Shown here: one piece after another, positions 47,351-57,921 of the stretch
How the letters are laid out: each line of letters opens with the position of its first letter
How positions within the stretch are numbered: the first letter of the stretch is position 1
Origin: an uncultured Psychrosphaera sp.
Lineage (GTDB): Bacteria > Pseudomonadota > Gammaproteobacteria > Enterobacterales > Alteromonadaceae
Direction of reading: 5' to 3'
Length of the DNA stretch: 64,000 bases
Assembly: GCF_947500655.1 (NCBI RefSeq)
Contig: NZ_CANMSK010000004.1
Span: 186,001-250,000 of the forward strand
Made by a program: the position numbers and the translations under genes
The notes under the pieces: generated by a model
The model's database searches: none
Told to the model about the DNA's origin: nothing
What the model saw: only the letters and a program-made list of their open reading frames with translations

Positions 47351-47509
47351 TAGATCTTAAAAACCCCAAACTAAGCCCCGCCTTTTTGGCTGTTGAAAAA
47401 AGATAACTCACCGCAGATGGAACCTGAACGCCCAGATACAAAAAAGCCCTGATATACAGGGCTCTTAAAAATAATTTACAACGATGCATATTTAGTAAGA
47501 ACTAAAACG
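47351..47509. repeat. 159-bp direct repeat, right copy
   Basis: Partner of 42571-42729. This copy is continuous with the functional ssb 3' end (stop at 47502-47504), so it is likely the original locus or the junction that restored ssb after insertion. Spacing between copies is 4780 bp. Confidence 0.93.
47441..47467 (-). terminator. ssb terminator
   Basis: AGCCCTG/CAGGGCT stem with ATATA loop and six T on the minus strand, within the right direct repeat, about 40 bp after the ssb stop. An identical hairpin is in the left copy. Confidence 0.85.
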
Positions 47510-48119
47510 GAATGTCGTCGTCAAAGTCCATTGATGGCTCTGGTGGAGCTGATGGTGCTTGACGAGGTTGGAAACCACCTTGAGGCTGCTGTTGTTGCGG
47601 CTGGCTCTGTGGTTGGAATCCACCTTGTGGCTGTTGATACTGTTGCTGTTGTGGTGCAGCTTGCTGCTGTGGTGCCGACTGAGGCGCAGCTTGTTGAGAG
47701 AAGCCACCTGGTTGTTGCTGTGCTTGTGGTTTAAAACCACCAGCTGGAGCTCCAGCACCGGCATTGTCAGAACGACCGCCTAACATTTGCATTTGGCCAC
47801 CAAAATCAATTACAACTTCTGTGGTGTATTTATCTTGGCCAGTTGCTTGGTCTTGCCATTTACGTGTCTGCAATTTACCTTCAAAGTAAACTTGAGAACC
47901 TTTACGTAAATATTCGCCAGCTACTTCTGCAAGCTTTCCAAAAACAACAACACGGTGCCATTCTGTTTTTTCTTGCATTTGGCCAGAGTTTTTATCTTTC
48001 CAGCTTTCATTTGTCGCAAGACTGATATTGGCAACTGCATTACCGTTAGGCATGAATCTTACTTCAGGATCTGAGCCTAATGTTCCAATTAAAATTACTT
48101 TATTGACTCCGCGAGCCAT
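47502..48119 (-). CDS. ssb: Single-stranded DNA-binding protein
   Basis: 205 residues. Essential protein coating ssDNA in replication and repair. OB fold about 1-112 ([38 protein letters not shown]), a long Gln/Pro/Gly linker at about 120-195, and the acidic tip FDDDIPF that recruits partner proteins. AGGAGAAT precedes the ATG. It follows the MFS gene by 24 bp; uvrA is divergent beyond that. The 3' end is the border of the accessory segment. Confidence 0.96.
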   Translation of the reverse strand: MARGVNKVILIGTLGSDPEVRFMPNGNAVANISLATNESWKDKNSGQMQEKTEWHRVVVFGKLAEVAGEYLRKGSQVYFEGKLQTRKWQDQATGQDKYTTEVVIDFGGQMQMLGGRSDNAGAGAPAGGFKPQAQQQPGGFSQQAAPQSAPQQQAAPQQQQYQQPQGGFQPQSQPQQQQPQGGFQPRQAPSAPPEPSMDFDDDIPF

Positions 48120-48143
48120 AACTATTCTCCTGAATCTTTATGA

Positions 48144-49520
48144 TTAATCTGTGCTACTAACTAAACGGTCGACACTAGCTCGATCGTAGTTGGTTTTGTT
48201 TACTTTTAAATATATTCGACTTTCGTCTTTAACCAATGTGACTTCCATAACGCCATCACATTCGCTTAATTTGTTGATAAGGCTTTGATAATCTAGGCTA
48301 ACCTTTGGTGCAAACGGGATTGAAATCCGCTTTGAACTTAGTGGTAATTTCATGCCAAAAGCCAAGACTAACCATAGTAACGCAATTACCCCATTGGCGG
48401 CAAACAAATAACTAAATCCAAATTTTTCAGCAATCAAACCGCCGACAACACCGCCTAAAAATGCACCTAAAAACTGACTACTTGAGTACACGCCCATGGC
48501 TGCACCCTTTTGTCCTGCTGGCGCTAGCCTAGAAACATGCGCTGGCAAACTCGCTTCTAAAAAGTTAAAGCCAATAAAAAATAAAAATACAGCTAAAATC
48601 AAAGACCAAAGACCGCTAGAGAAAACCATGACAATTGACGCTAAAATAATTAAGCTGATGGCAAATAAAAATAGTGATTTTTCTATCCCTTTTTTAGCAC
48701 CAACTATTAGCATAGGCACCATAAAAACAAACGACAAGAATAAAACTGGTAAATATATTTTCCAGTGCTCATTAACGGACAAGCCTGAGTTTTTAAATAA
48801 GATAGGTAATGCAATAAACATAGAGGTCATTAAACAATGCAACATTAAAACACCTAAATCTAAGCGTAATAATTGCCCGTTAAATAACATACTCACAATA
48901 TTAGATTTTGAAACGGCAGACTCGCCAGAATGTGTTTGCGTATAAGCAACTGGCACTACGGTTAAGGTAACAATAATCCCTACAACAGCCATAATCGCAG
49001 TAACAAAGAATACACCTTGTAAACCAAATGATTGCGCTATTACTGGACCTAAAACCAAAGCCACCGCAAAACTTAATCCTATGCACATGCCAATAACGGC
49101 CATTACTTTTGGTCTTTGTTCTTCACGGGTTACATCTGAGGCAAGTGCAAGAACCGCACTGGCAATTGCGCCCATACCTTGAATGGCTCGGCCTACGGTT
49201 ACCATTTCAATACTTGTAGCTAACGCTGCGACCACACTACCAATGGCAAATATGACCAAACCAATAACAATAATACGACGGCGGCCAAAACGGTCTGATA
49301 ACCACCCCATCGGGATTTGAAATAAAGCTTGTGTTAAACCGTATGCGCCAATGGCGATACCAATCCAAAGTGGAGATACGTTTTCTAACTCTTGCCCATA
49401 AATAGCAAGAATTGGCATAAGCATAAATAATCCAAGCATACGCATCGAAAATATTAATGCTAAAGAAACGGCAGCGCGTTTCTCTAATGAATTCAGATTA
49501 GTTTGCTCCACTAATTCCAT
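48144..49520 (-). CDS. MFS transporter, YajR-like, with C-terminal soluble domain
   Basis: 458 residues. Twelve membrane segments, with MFS motif A in GWLSDRFGRRRII near residue 73 and proton-coupled exporter features (GRAIQGMGAIASAVLALASD). Residues about 395-458 form a small cytoplasmic domain (LDYQSLINKLSECDGVMEVT...) like the YAM domain of E. coli YajR. Substrate unknown. Its position between ssb and uvrA is conserved in related genera from memory. Confidence 0.85.
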   Translation of the reverse strand: MELVEQTNLNSLEKRAAVSLALIFSMRMLGLFMLMPILAIYGQELENVSPLWIGIAIGAYGLTQALFQIPMGWLSDRFGRRRIIVIGLVIFAIGSVVAALATSIEMVTVGRAIQGMGAIASAVLALASDVTREEQRPKVMAVIGMCIGLSFAVALVLGPVIAQSFGLQGVFFVTAIMAVVGIIVTLTVVPVAYTQTHSGESAVSKSNIVSMLFNGQLLRLDLGVLMLHCLMTSMFIALPILFKNSGLSVNEHWKIYLPVLFLSFVFMVPMLIVGAKKGIEKSLFLFAISLIILASIVMVFSSGLWSLILAVFLFFIGFNFLEASLPAHVSRLAPAGQKGAAMGVYSSSQFLGAFLGGVVGGLIAEKFGFSYLFAANGVIALLWLVLAFGMKLPLSSKRISIPFAPKVSLDYQSLINKLSECDGVMEVTLVKDESRIYLKVNKTNYDRASVDRLVSSTD

Positions 49521-49772
49521 ATCCCACTTCGTAAAAATTTGAGGCGCGATATTAGCATATTTATCTTAAAACGTTGCCGATAAAATAGCTGAAAATAAAT
49601 AATCTTTGCGACTTTTTAATTTTTAATCTGGTTGTAATCAATAAATACAGTCTTTAAAGGTACAAGAATGTAAATAAATAGCTTAAATCAACCTCAAATG
49701 CATTTTGTTATTAAACATTGGCTCTCAAAATGGCATAATTAGCGATCAGTTCAAAATAGGTAAGAATTACGT

Positions 49773-52595
49773 ATGAATCAAATAGAAGTCCGTGGTGCTC
49801 GAACTCATAACTTAAAAGATATAAGTTTGGATATTCCACGCGATAAGCTCATCGTTATCACTGGCCTTTCTGGATCAGGGAAATCATCTTTAGCATTTGA
49901 CACATTATATGCTGAAGGGCAGCGACGTTATGTCGAGTCTTTATCTGCTTATGCTCGTCAATTCTTATCGTTAATGGAAAAGCCAGATGTAGATCATATT
50001 GAAGGTCTTTCTCCGGCTATTTCTATTGAACAAAAATCTACTTCGCATAACCCACGTTCTACCGTTGGTACTATTACCGAAATATACGATTATCTTCGTC
50101 TTTTATTTGCCCGTGTTGGCACACCAACTTGCCCGACTCACGGTGAGCCGTTAGAAGCCCAAACCGTATCGCAAATGGTAGATAAAATATTAAAGCTGCC
50201 AGAAGGCACTAAAATCATGTTACTCGCGCCTGTGGTTAAAGCACGTAAAGGTGAACATGTTAAAACTCTTGAGAATCTAGCGGCACAAGGCTTTATACGT
50301 GCACGCATAAACGGTGAGATTTGTGACTTGTCAGATCCACCAGCGTTAGAACTTCATAAAAAGCACACTATAGATGTTGTAGTAGACCGTTTAAAAGTAA
50401 AAGACGACATTCAACAACGTTTAGCTGAGTCAATTGAAACTGTGCTTGAATTAAGTGCGGGTACCTTGCAAGTTGGTTTTATGGACTCGGATGATGCTGA
50501 TATTACTTTCAGTGCTAACTTTGCTTGTCCGGTTTGTGGTTATTCAATGCAAGAATTGGAGCCTAGATTGTTCTCGTTTAACAATCCAGCTGGTGCTTGT
50601 AATAGCTGTGACGGATTAGGTGTTAAACAATATTTTGATGCTGAAAAAGTCATTATCAATTCAGAATTAAGCTTAACCGGCGGTGCGATAAGAGGCTGGG
50701 ATAAACGTAATTTCTATTACTTCCAAATGTTAACGTCTTTGGCGACCTTTTATAAAATTGATTTAACTTTGCCATTTAATGACTTGCCTGACGAACACAA
50801 AGAAGTAATTTTAAACGGCAGCGGCACTCAAGATATTGAATTTAAGTACATGAACGACCGTGGTGACGTAGTAACGCGTACCCATCCATTTGAAGGTATT
50901 TTACCGAATATGGAACGTCGTTATAAAGACACGGAATCTAACTCGGTAAGAGATGAATTAACAAAATACATAAGCACACAACATTGCCCAAGTTGTGATG
51001 GCAGTCGTTTACGCGAAGAAGCCAGAAACGTCTTTATTAATGGCACTAATATAACCACCATTGCCGATCTTTCAATTGGTGACGCTCATGACTTTTTTGA
51101 CAAAATGGATTTAGTTGGGCAGAAAGCTCAAATAGCTGAAAAGATTTTAAAAGAAATAAAAGAACGTTTAGGTTTCTTGGTTAACGTTGGTTTGAATTAC
51201 TTATCGGTTTCTCGTAGTGCCGATACGTTATCTGGTGGTGAAGCTCAACGTATTCGTCTTGCCAGCCAAATTGGTGCTGGTTTAGTTGGCGTTATGTATG
51301 TGCTTGATGAACCATCAATTGGTTTACACCAACGCGACAACGACAGACTATTACAAACCTTGTTCCATTTACGTGACTTAGGTAACACGGTTATTGTTGT
51401 TGAGCATGACGAAGACGCAATTAGAGAAGCTGATCACGTTATAGACATTGGCCCAGGAGCTGGTGTTCATGGTGGTGAAATTATTGCTCAAGGCAGTCCA
51501 CAAGATATTATGGATGAGCCTAACTCAATTACTGGCCAATACCTATCTGGCACTAGAAAAATTGAAATACCCAAAAACAGAACTCCAGTACAAAAAGGTA
51601 AATGGCTAACCTTAAGTGGTGCAACTGGCAACAACTTAAAAGATGTGACAGTTGAAATTCCACTAGGTTTAATGACTTGTGTTACTGGCGTGTCTGGTTC
51701 TGGTAAATCTACATTAATTAACGACACTTTATTCTCTATTGCGCACCGTGAGTTAAATGGTGCAACAACGGCTGAACCAGCACCTTATAAAGATATTGTT
51801 GGTATGGATTTATTGGATAAGGTTATTGATATTGACCAAAGCCCAATTGGCCGTACACCACGATCAAACCCTGCGACTTACACTGGTATCTTTACTAATA
51901 TCCGTGACTTGTTTGCTAGCACACAAGAATCACGTGCTCGAGGTTACAAAGCTGGACGCTTTAGCTTTAATGTTAAAGGTGGTCGTTGTGAAGCTTGCCA
52001 AGGTGATGGTTTAATAAAAGTAGAAATGCATTTCTTACCAGATGTTTACGTACCTTGTGATGTTTGTAAAAGCAAACGTTATAACCGTGAAACGTTAGAA
52101 GTTCTGTATAAAAACAAGAATATTCACCAAGTGTTGGATATGACGGTTGAAGATGCCCATGAGTTTTTTGAAGCCATTCCTGCAATTAGTCGTAAACTTA
52201 AAACGCTTATGGATGTTGGTCTTAGTTACATCCGTTTAGGTCAAAGTGCGACTACGCTATCTGGTGGTGAAGCTCAACGTGTGAAGCTAGCTAAAGAACT
52301 GTCTAAACGCGACACTGGCCAAACATTATATATTCTAGATGAGCCAACTACAGGCTTACACTTTTATGATATTGAACAGTTGTTGACTGTTTTACATAGA
52401 TTAAGAGATCAAGGTAATACGTTAGTGATCATTGAGCATAATCTTGATGTTGTTAAAACGGCTGATTGGGTTATTGATTTAGGTCCTGAAGGCGGTTCTG
52501 GCGGCGGTGAAATTTTAGTTACTGGTACTCCAGAAGATATTTGTCATGAGCCTCGTTCTCATACGGCGAAATACTTAAAAGAGTTATTAGGCTGA
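49773..52595 (+). CDS. uvrA: Excinuclease ABC subunit A
   Basis: 940 residues. DNA damage sensor of nucleotide excision repair. Two ABC modules: Walker [20 protein letters not shown] near 31, signature [16 protein letters not shown] near 488, second Walker [16 protein letters not shown] near 641, second signature [16 protein letters not shown] near 830. Zinc-binding pairs are CPVCGY/CNSCDG and [24 protein letters not shown] precedes the ATG. Divergent from the MFS-ssb pair. Confidence 0.97.
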   Translation: MNQIEVRGARTHNLKDISLDIPRDKLIVITGLSGSGKSSLAFDTLYAEGQRRYVESLSAYARQFLSLMEKPDVDHIEGLSPAISIEQKSTSHNPRSTVGTITEIYDYLRLLFARVGTPTCPTHGEPLEAQTVSQMVDKILKLPEGTKIMLLAPVVKARKGEHVKTLENLAAQGFIRARINGEICDLSDPPALELHKKHTIDVVVDRLKVKDDIQQRLAESIETVLELSAGTLQVGFMDSDDADITFSANFACPVCGYSMQELEPRLFSFNNPAGACNSCDGLGVKQYFDAEKVIINSELSLTGGAIRGWDKRNFYYFQMLTSLATFYKIDLTLPFNDLPDEHKEVILNGSGTQDIEFKYMNDRGDVVTRTHPFEGILPNMERRYKDTESNSVRDELTKYISTQHCPSCDGSRLREEARNVFINGTNITTIADLSIGDAHDFFDKMDLVGQKAQIAEKILKEIKERLGFLVNVGLNYLSVSRSADTLSGGEAQRIRLASQIGAGLVGVMYVLDEPSIGLHQRDNDRLLQTLFHLRDLGNTVIVVEHDEDAIREADHVIDIGPGAGVHGGEIIAQGSPQDIMDEPNSITGQYLSGTRKIEIPKNRTPVQKGKWLTLSGATGNNLKDVTVEIPLGLMTCVTGVSGSGKSTLINDTLFSIAHRELNGATTAEPAPYKDIVGMDLLDKVIDIDQSPIGRTPRSNPATYTGIFTNIRDLFASTQESRARGYKAGRFSFNVKGGRCEACQGDGLIKVEMHFLPDVYVPCDVCKSKRYNRETLEVLYKNKNIHQVLDMTVEDAHEFFEAIPAISRKLKTLMDVGLSYIRLGQSATTLSGGEAQRVKLAKELSKRDTGQTLYILDEPTTGLHFYDIEQLLTVLHRLRDQGNTLVIIEHNLDVVKTADWVIDLGPEGGSGGGEILVTGTPEDICHEPRSHTAKYLKELLG

Positions 52596-52672
52596 TATTG
52601 TGAATGAGCAGGGAGTTAGAACTATTGAGGTTTAACCTCTTCTAACACTTCTAACTTCTGGGCTCTAAACAA

Positions 52673-52706
52673 GAAAGGTGAGTAACTATTTACTCACCTT
52701 TTTTAT
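52673..52706. terminator. Bidirectional terminator between uvrA and the regulator gene
   Basis: AAAGGTGAGTAA/TTACTCACCTTT with a CTAT loop and T tail on the right strand, located between convergent stops at 52595 and 52724. Confidence 0.88.
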
Positions 52707-52723
52707 TGCTGATAATAAACACA

Positions 52724-54973
52724 TTAATTAGCTTTGGCTAAAAACGTCTCTAATTCATCTACCGGCATCGGCTTAGCGTGGAAATAACCTTGTACTTCAT
52801 CACATCCTAAGTTTTTTACATAATCGAGTTGAAACTGGGTTTCAATACCTTCAGCAATAGTTTCTAGTCCTAACTTTTGACCTAAATTTATTACTGTTTC
52901 GGCAATAATACCGTCACCACCGGAACCGATATCTTTAATAAACTCCCTATCCACTTTAATTCTGTCTAACGGTAATTGATGTAAATAACTTAATGAAGAA
53001 AAACCAGTGCCAAAGTCATCAATAGCAATAGTAAATTTATTTGCCTTTAACTGTTTTAGTGCTTTAACTACCGTTTTAGGATCGTCCATTACCACACTCT
53101 CGGTAATTTCTAACTCTATTAACTCAGGTTTCACATCAAATTTTTCTACTGTAGATAATAGATTTTTAACAAAGTCACTGTTTCTAAATTGTGGCATAGA
53201 TACATTAATGGCTACTCTTAAATCATGATATGAAAGTGATTTTAATCTTTGTAACTCTTTACACGATTGCTCAATAACCCAAGCACCAATTTCAACAATT
53301 AAACCAGAATACTCAGCTAATGGTATAAAAGTGACAGGCGAAATATAACCACCGTTATCATCCGGCCAACGCAATAAAGCTTCAATGCCAACAACTTTGC
53401 CAGATTGGACATTAATTTGCGGCTGATACCAAACTCGCAGTTTGCCATCATGAAAGTCAGTTGTTAGTTTTCGGATCATGCCCAAACGCCAACTTGTTTC
53501 GTCTTCCATTTCTGGTCGATAAAAACTGTAGCGGGAGTGCATATCTTTTTTAGCACGATTAAGTGCAATATTGGCATGCTTTAAAACCACCAACCCACTT
53601 TTATCATTTTGTAATTTACGACAATAACCAATTGATGCATTAACGGGTATAACATGCTCATCAGCATGAAATGGTGATTCAAAAAGACTTAATAATAAAT
53701 CCGAATCTAAGGCCTTATCATCGCCAATTAAACCAAATATATCAGCGCCTATTCGGCTGACTATAATTGAAGATGGTAAATCCTGCTGTAACCTTGCAGC
53801 AACAGATAACAGTAAACTATTTCCAACTTCTTGCCCCAAACCATCATTGATATCTGAGAAGTGATCAAGATCCACCAGCGCCACAGTATTTCCGGCAAGA
53901 TGACCGACCGTATATTCATCTAACAGCTGAATAAAACGCGTTCTATTAGGTAAATTAGTTAATCCATCTCGGTATGCAATATCACTGACTTTCTTAAGTA
54001 GTAGAGAGTTATCTAAGTCCGAAGCCACATTTGAAACAAAAGTTTGTAATAATTGCGCAGGGATATCTGTTTTTATATTGCAGTCAAAATATAAAACACC
54101 TGAACAAGATTGCGCATTGATGTAAATAACTAAACCATCGTTTTCAACAATATTGCTTTCTTTTGATATTGCTTGAGAGATCAAATTAATGACTTTTGTA
54201 TCTAATGAATTTTCATATCGTTGAGCAATACTAGAAGCAAATCTTCCAGTTCCGTAAGCAACCCAATGTCCACGTTCCGATACTTCGCCTTTTTCAATCG
54301 GATGATCTATTAATAATAAAGCATCGCCTTCAATTTTAAATAATTCAGATGATTTTTTTACTAAGCATTCTACAAAATTTGATAAATCTGGTTGAGATAT
54401 AAGAAGTGTATTTAAGTTGTTTAATGCATCTAAAAAGTTTCGAGAATTACTCAGCTGAAGAATTTGTGAATATGAACGAATAGCTGAAAATATAGAGGTA
54501 AGTAATTTATTTCGGGTTAATTCAGTTTTAGTACGATAGTCATTAATGTCGTATTGCATAATAACGTGTTCTTCTGGAGCGTAGCCAGGTTGCCCTGTAC
54601 GCAATATAACCCGTACATCTATTAAACCAAGCTCTTCTCTAATACGCTTACATGCGATAAGTCCTGCATCATCAGTTTCCATCACCACATCTAATAGAAT
54701 AATTGCAACATCTGACTGATTTTTTAATAACTCAATAGCTTCATTACCAGAATAAGCATGCAGAAACTCCAAACCTTTATTTAAAATAACTAAACCATTT
54801 AACGCTAACTCAGTTACTTTATGTATTTCAGGCTCATCATCAACAATCAATACACGCCAAACACCTTGTGTTGTGTCATCGTCTTCAATTTCAGGATGAT
54901 TTATGTGACCTGCAAACAGGTATTCATTCTCATCAATTATATTATTTGTCGGCATTTTATAATTTGAACTCAC
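52724..54973 (-). CDS. Response regulator with DUF3369, GGDEF and EAL domains
   Basis: 749 residues. A receiver domain (about 40-165) has its phospho-Asp in AIILLDVVMETDD. A DUF3369 domain (about 170-320), a GGDEF domain whose signature is degenerate (RIGADIFGL) and a complete EAL domain follow. The latter has GIEALLRWPD, the DDFGTGFSSLSYL loop and EGIE near the end. This predicts a c-di-GMP phosphodiesterase controlled by phosphorylation through a partner histidine kinase that is not in the window. Genes of this build are common in Shewanella and Vibrio relatives. Monocistronic and convergent with uvrA. Confidence 0.88.
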   Translation of the reverse strand: MSSNYKMPTNNIIDENEYLFAGHINHPEIEDDDTTQGVWRVLIVDDEPEIHKVTELALNGLVILNKGLEFLHAYSGNEAIELLKNQSDVAIILLDVVMETDDAGLIACKRIREELGLIDVRVILRTGQPGYAPEEHVIMQYDINDYRTKTELTRNKLLTSIFSAIRSYSQILQLSNSRNFLDALNNLNTLLISQPDLSNFVECLVKKSSELFKIEGDALLLIDHPIEKGEVSERGHWVAYGTGRFASSIAQRYENSLDTKVINLISQAISKESNIVENDGLVIYINAQSCSGVLYFDCNIKTDIPAQLLQTFVSNVASDLDNSLLLKKVSDIAYRDGLTNLPNRTRFIQLLDEYTVGHLAGNTVALVDLDHFSDINDGLGQEVGNSLLLSVAARLQQDLPSSIIVSRIGADIFGLIGDDKALDSDLLLSLFESPFHADEHVIPVNASIGYCRKLQNDKSGLVVLKHANIALNRAKKDMHSRYSFYRPEMEDETSWRLGMIRKLTTDFHDGKLRVWYQPQINVQSGKVVGIEALLRWPDDNGGYISPVTFIPLAEYSGLIVEIGAWVIEQSCKELQRLKSLSYHDLRVAINVSMPQFRNSDFVKNLLSTVEKFDVKPELIELEITESVVMDDPKTVVKALKQLKANKFTIAIDDFGTGFSSLSYLHQLPLDRIKVDREFIKDIGSGGDGIIAETVINLGQKLGLETIAEGIETQFQLDYVKNLGCDEVQGYFHAKPMPVDELETFLAKAN

Positions 54974-55063
54974 TTTAGCAAAAGTTACTAACTGAAAACC
55001 GTATGAAATTAAACCAAATCTCTAATATGAGTTTAGGAAAAAATTCAGATTTTTCAAATAAAT

Positions 55064-55103
55064 GAATTAATAGAATAAAGGAATTAATAGAATAAAGGAA
55101 TTA
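55064..55103. repeat. 17-bp tandem repeat, 2.35 copies
   Basis: GAATTAATAGAATAAAG at 55064-55080 and 55081-55097, then GAATTA. It lies in the 250-bp gap between the cobyrinate synthase gene and the GGDEF-EAL gene. No other signal seen there. Confidence 0.8.
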
Positions 55104-55223
55104 CAGCCGACGAATTTTCGTTAAACTTGAAAGTACTGACTCACTCTGGACTAGTGCCTATGCATTACTCATAACTAACGCCTTTTGCAGACGGTCCTAA
55201 TGAATCTAGACTGATAAAACCTA

Positions 55224-56675
55224 TTATAAATAACGGGTTTTATCAAAAAGACTTAAGGTTAAACTTGGATTACTTGGGAAGTACCAGTGCATATATGAGG
55301 CAAGAATATTGTTATGTTGATAAACAAATTCTCCTGCACGTTCACTTGGGTGATGAGTGGTTTGGCAAAGCGGTTCTAACTCAATGTCGGCGCTTGAATA
55401 ATGGAAACTATGACCGCGCATTATGTTGTTAGTTTGCTTGTTTTCGTTTTGTGGATCTTGCTCAAATAACGGAAGCTTGACCCACTGAGAACCAATAGCC
55501 GTTAGCTTTTTTTGCATTGCGGCTTTACCAGGCAAGAGCCCCAACATAGGAAATTGCTGTCCATCCATGTCAGTAAGTTGATCAAGTAAATACAACATGC
55601 CACCACATTCCGCCACTATAGGCTTGTTACTTTTCGCAAATGCTCTTACGTCATTTAAAAACGAAACATTATCTACAAGTTGCTGAGCATATAATTCTGG
55701 ATAGCCACCTGGAATATATAAAATATCACCGTCGGGTAAATGAGTGTCGTTCAATGCTGAAGTATAAATAAGCTCTGCACCTGCTTGCTGTAAAAATGCA
55801 ATATTTGCAGCATAAACAAAACTAAAAGCGCTATCTTTAACAATAACAATGCGAGTACCAACTAACGGCTTAGCTAGCTCTTTATTAATTTGCTTATCGA
55901 TGTCAGTGTCAGTAACGTCTGAACTAGTAGAGTTTAAGTTAGGTGCAAAGAACTCTACCGCTAAAGGTAATTCTGTTAACCCTGTGTTTGCTATATGACT
56001 TGCAGCTTGATCAAGTTGAACATCAATATCACTCAACTCTTGTGCTTGTACTAGCCCTAAGTGACGTTCAGGCAATGTTATGGTTTCGTCTTTTGGCATA
56101 CGACCATAAAAGGTAAATTCTTTAGGTAAGCTAGTACTTAGTAACTCTATGTGTCTTTCGCTATTAACTCGATTAGCGATAACACCAGAAAAAGGTAAGT
56201 TAGGTCTAAATTTTGCCATTCCAAATGTTACTGCAGCAAAGGTTTGAGCCATGGCTTTAGCGTCTATAACCGCTAAAACTGGAATATCAAAATATTCGGC
56301 CAAATCTGCGCTGCTTGGTGTGCCATCAAACAAGCCCATGACACCTTCAATTAAAATCAGATCTGACTCTTGCGCCGCTTTATGCAGTAATTCTTGGCAA
56401 CCTTTCTCACCCACCAGCCATAAGTCCAATTGGTAAACTAACTCACCACTGGCTTGGCGTAAGATCATAGGATCAATAAAGTCGGGGCCGACTTTAAATA
56501 CGGTGACTTTACGGCCTTGATTACGATGGTAACGTGCAAGTGCTGCAGTTACCGTTGTTTTCCCTGAACCAGAATGAGGTGCAGCGACAATTAAAGCAGG
56601 ACAGTTAACGCCACTGCCTGCTGTATTACTTGGCTTGTCCTGAAAAGGAGAAGCTTGTTTGTTGGCAGAGGCCAT
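55224..56675 (-). CDS. cobB: Cobyrinate a,c-diamide synthase
   Basis: 483 residues (also called CbiA). It amidates side chains a and c of cobyrinate with ATP and glutamine. N-terminal dethiobiotin-synthetase-like domain with P-loop APHSGSGKTTVTAAL near 34 and GVMGLFDG near 114; C-terminal glutamine amidotransferase domain with the nucleophile Cys in VAECGGMLYLL and HSFHYS near the end. In aerobic salvagers it processes imported cobyrinate-like precursors. It is 30 bp after the riboswitch-led membrane gene and surely in the same operon. Confidence 0.93.
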   Translation of the reverse strand: MASANKQASPFQDKPSNTAGSGVNCPALIVAAPHSGSGKTTVTAALARYHRNQGRKVTVFKVGPDFIDPMILRQASGELVYQLDLWLVGEKGCQELLHKAAQESDLILIEGVMGLFDGTPSSADLAEYFDIPVLAVIDAKAMAQTFAAVTFGMAKFRPNLPFSGVIANRVNSERHIELLSTSLPKEFTFYGRMPKDETITLPERHLGLVQAQELSDIDVQLDQAASHIANTGLTELPLAVEFFAPNLNSTSSDVTDTDIDKQINKELAKPLVGTRIVIVKDSAFSFVYAANIAFLQQAGAELIYTSALNDTHLPDGDILYIPGGYPELYAQQLVDNVSFLNDVRAFAKSNKPIVAECGGMLYLLDQLTDMDGQQFPMLGLLPGKAAMQKKLTAIGSQWVKLPLFEQDPQNENKQTNNIMRGHSFHYSSADIELEPLCQTTHHPSERAGEFVYQHNNILASYMHWYFPSNPSLTLSLFDKTRYL

Positions 56676-56705
56676 TAAATGTCCTTAATAGAAAATTAGA
56701 TAAAT

Positions 56706-57314
56706 TTAAAAATTATGATCCGCTTTGATATGTTTGTCGAAGGCTTTATCAGCAACAAAGTGACTAAAAACAAAATCAATAACTATGGCTGAAACTACAT
56801 AAAAAATAGGATTTGAAATAGATTTGAAGTAATACTTATCAACACGAGCTGTGTATTCGGCCCATGACACGTCAAACTTGCCAGATAATAAGTAGTAACT
56901 GCCGTTAGAGATTAAAAATGCAATTGAACTTGCAATAAACAGAGCAATAGCTACTTTAGCAAGATTGATTGGTAACGCGTTTTGTTGCCAATCTGGCTTA
57001 GTAAAATAACCCGCTGTAAACATGGCTGCGTAACTTAATACGAGTGCTGGATAAGATGTGGTTATGCAATCACCAAAGCTGCCTCGGTAGTACGAAGATG
57101 CCAGGTCGATAGAAACCGATAAAACATAAAAGAACCAAAACGCTTTCATGTTACGTAAATACATTCCGGCTAAGAAAAATATAGCGATAGATGCACTAGG
57201 CAAATTATTTAAACTAGGGAAGTGATGTGTACGAGTGGCGAGCATCAGTAAAGTTAATAAAGCAAATATGGCTATAAGCAAATTAACTGGTGACTTTTGG
57301 TTGAGTGATTTCAT
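56706..57314 (-). CDS. Membrane protein under cobalamin riboswitch control
   Basis: 202 residues with about six hydrophobic segments (near 10-28, 36-55, 58-75, 88-108, 121-145, 168-188). PSASIAIFFLAGMYLRN and SFGDCITTSYPALVLSYAAMF resemble membrane proteins seen in B12 operons and sometimes proposed to take up cobalt or corrinoid. I do not recognise a named family with certainty. It is the first gene after the riboswitch and precedes cobB, so a role in cobalt or corrinoid supply is a reasonable inference from context. Confidence 0.65.
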   Translation of the reverse strand: MKSLNQKSPVNLLIAIFALLTLLMLATRTHHFPSLNNLPSASIAIFFLAGMYLRNMKAFWFFYVLSVSIDLASSYYRGSFGDCITTSYPALVLSYAAMFTAGYFTKPDWQQNALPINLAKVAIALFIASSIAFLISNGSYYLLSGKFDVSWAEYTARVDKYYFKSISNPIFYVVSAIVIDFVFSHFVADKAFDKHIKADHNF

Positions 57315-57495
57315 AACATTCCCATTAAATACTATTCTTTTTAAATAGACTAACGGTGTAGGAGATCAAAGTCGGTAAGTGGGCAAGTTATACATATTTT
57401 AAAGGCAACTCAGTCCATTTACTTATCTCTGAATTACCGCCCACCGCAGTTGTCGAGTTTTGCTATTTATGAATTGAGAATAAATAGCTATTACT

Positions 57496-57660
57496 TAGGC
57501 CGGTCTCCGGACTCCTGATCATCGCATTTGCAACACCTTCCCATATTTCATTATCTCGATAAAAACAATAATTACATACAGTGGTTTTGTTGCTGCTCAC
57601 AGTTACCGTTGCGGGGGCAGTACTGGGTTTTCACCAGTTTCACGTTTCATCTTTATTGGT
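57496..57660 (-). promoter_or_regulatory. Cobalamin riboswitch (upstream of the membrane protein-cobB operon)
   Basis: Read on the minus strand: ACTGGTGAAAACCCAGTACT, CTGCCCCCGCAACGGTAACT, then ACCACTG, a GGGAAGGTGTTGC segment and the B12 box AGTCCGGAGACCGGCC. These are the conserved blocks of the long cobalamin aptamer in correct order. It ends about 180 bp before the ATG at 57314. Binding of a cobalamin should switch the operon off. Confidence 0.93.
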
Positions 57661-57921
57661 TGTTTTTGCTAAGTTTATTTTAATAAACCATTTATAACGT
57701 AATTAAAAAAACACGTTACAAGAAAGCCACAACCTAAGACACCTTAAGTAGCGAGGATAGTACGTCATGCATATTTTTTATTCAAGAAAATCCAGTCGTT
57801 TGATACCACAGGTGCCTTATCGAAATTAAAACTTTGGATTGAACACAATCAGCGATTTGGTTATCCTGCCCGCCAATCCAATGCCCCGTGAATACATAAT
57901 CCTGATGAGTAGTAAATTAAC
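57661..57921. other. Intergenic region before the cobC-like gene
   Basis: Presumed divergent promoters of the two cobalamin operons. A 40-odd codon open stretch without ATG ends at about 57890 (includes FDTTGALSKLKLWIE and RFGYPARQSN). It looks protein-like but I do not recognise it; it could be a gene remnant or chance. Confidence 0.35.

Noticed and set aside
47492..47783. Several long frames on both strands within the ssb linker
   Set aside because: They are by-products of the Gln/Pro/Gly codon repeats of the ssb C-terminal linker; all are low complexity.
57745..57890. 40-odd codon protein-like stretch before the cobC-like gene
   Set aside because: No start codon, no ribosome site and no family recognised; kept only as a note in the intergenic entry.
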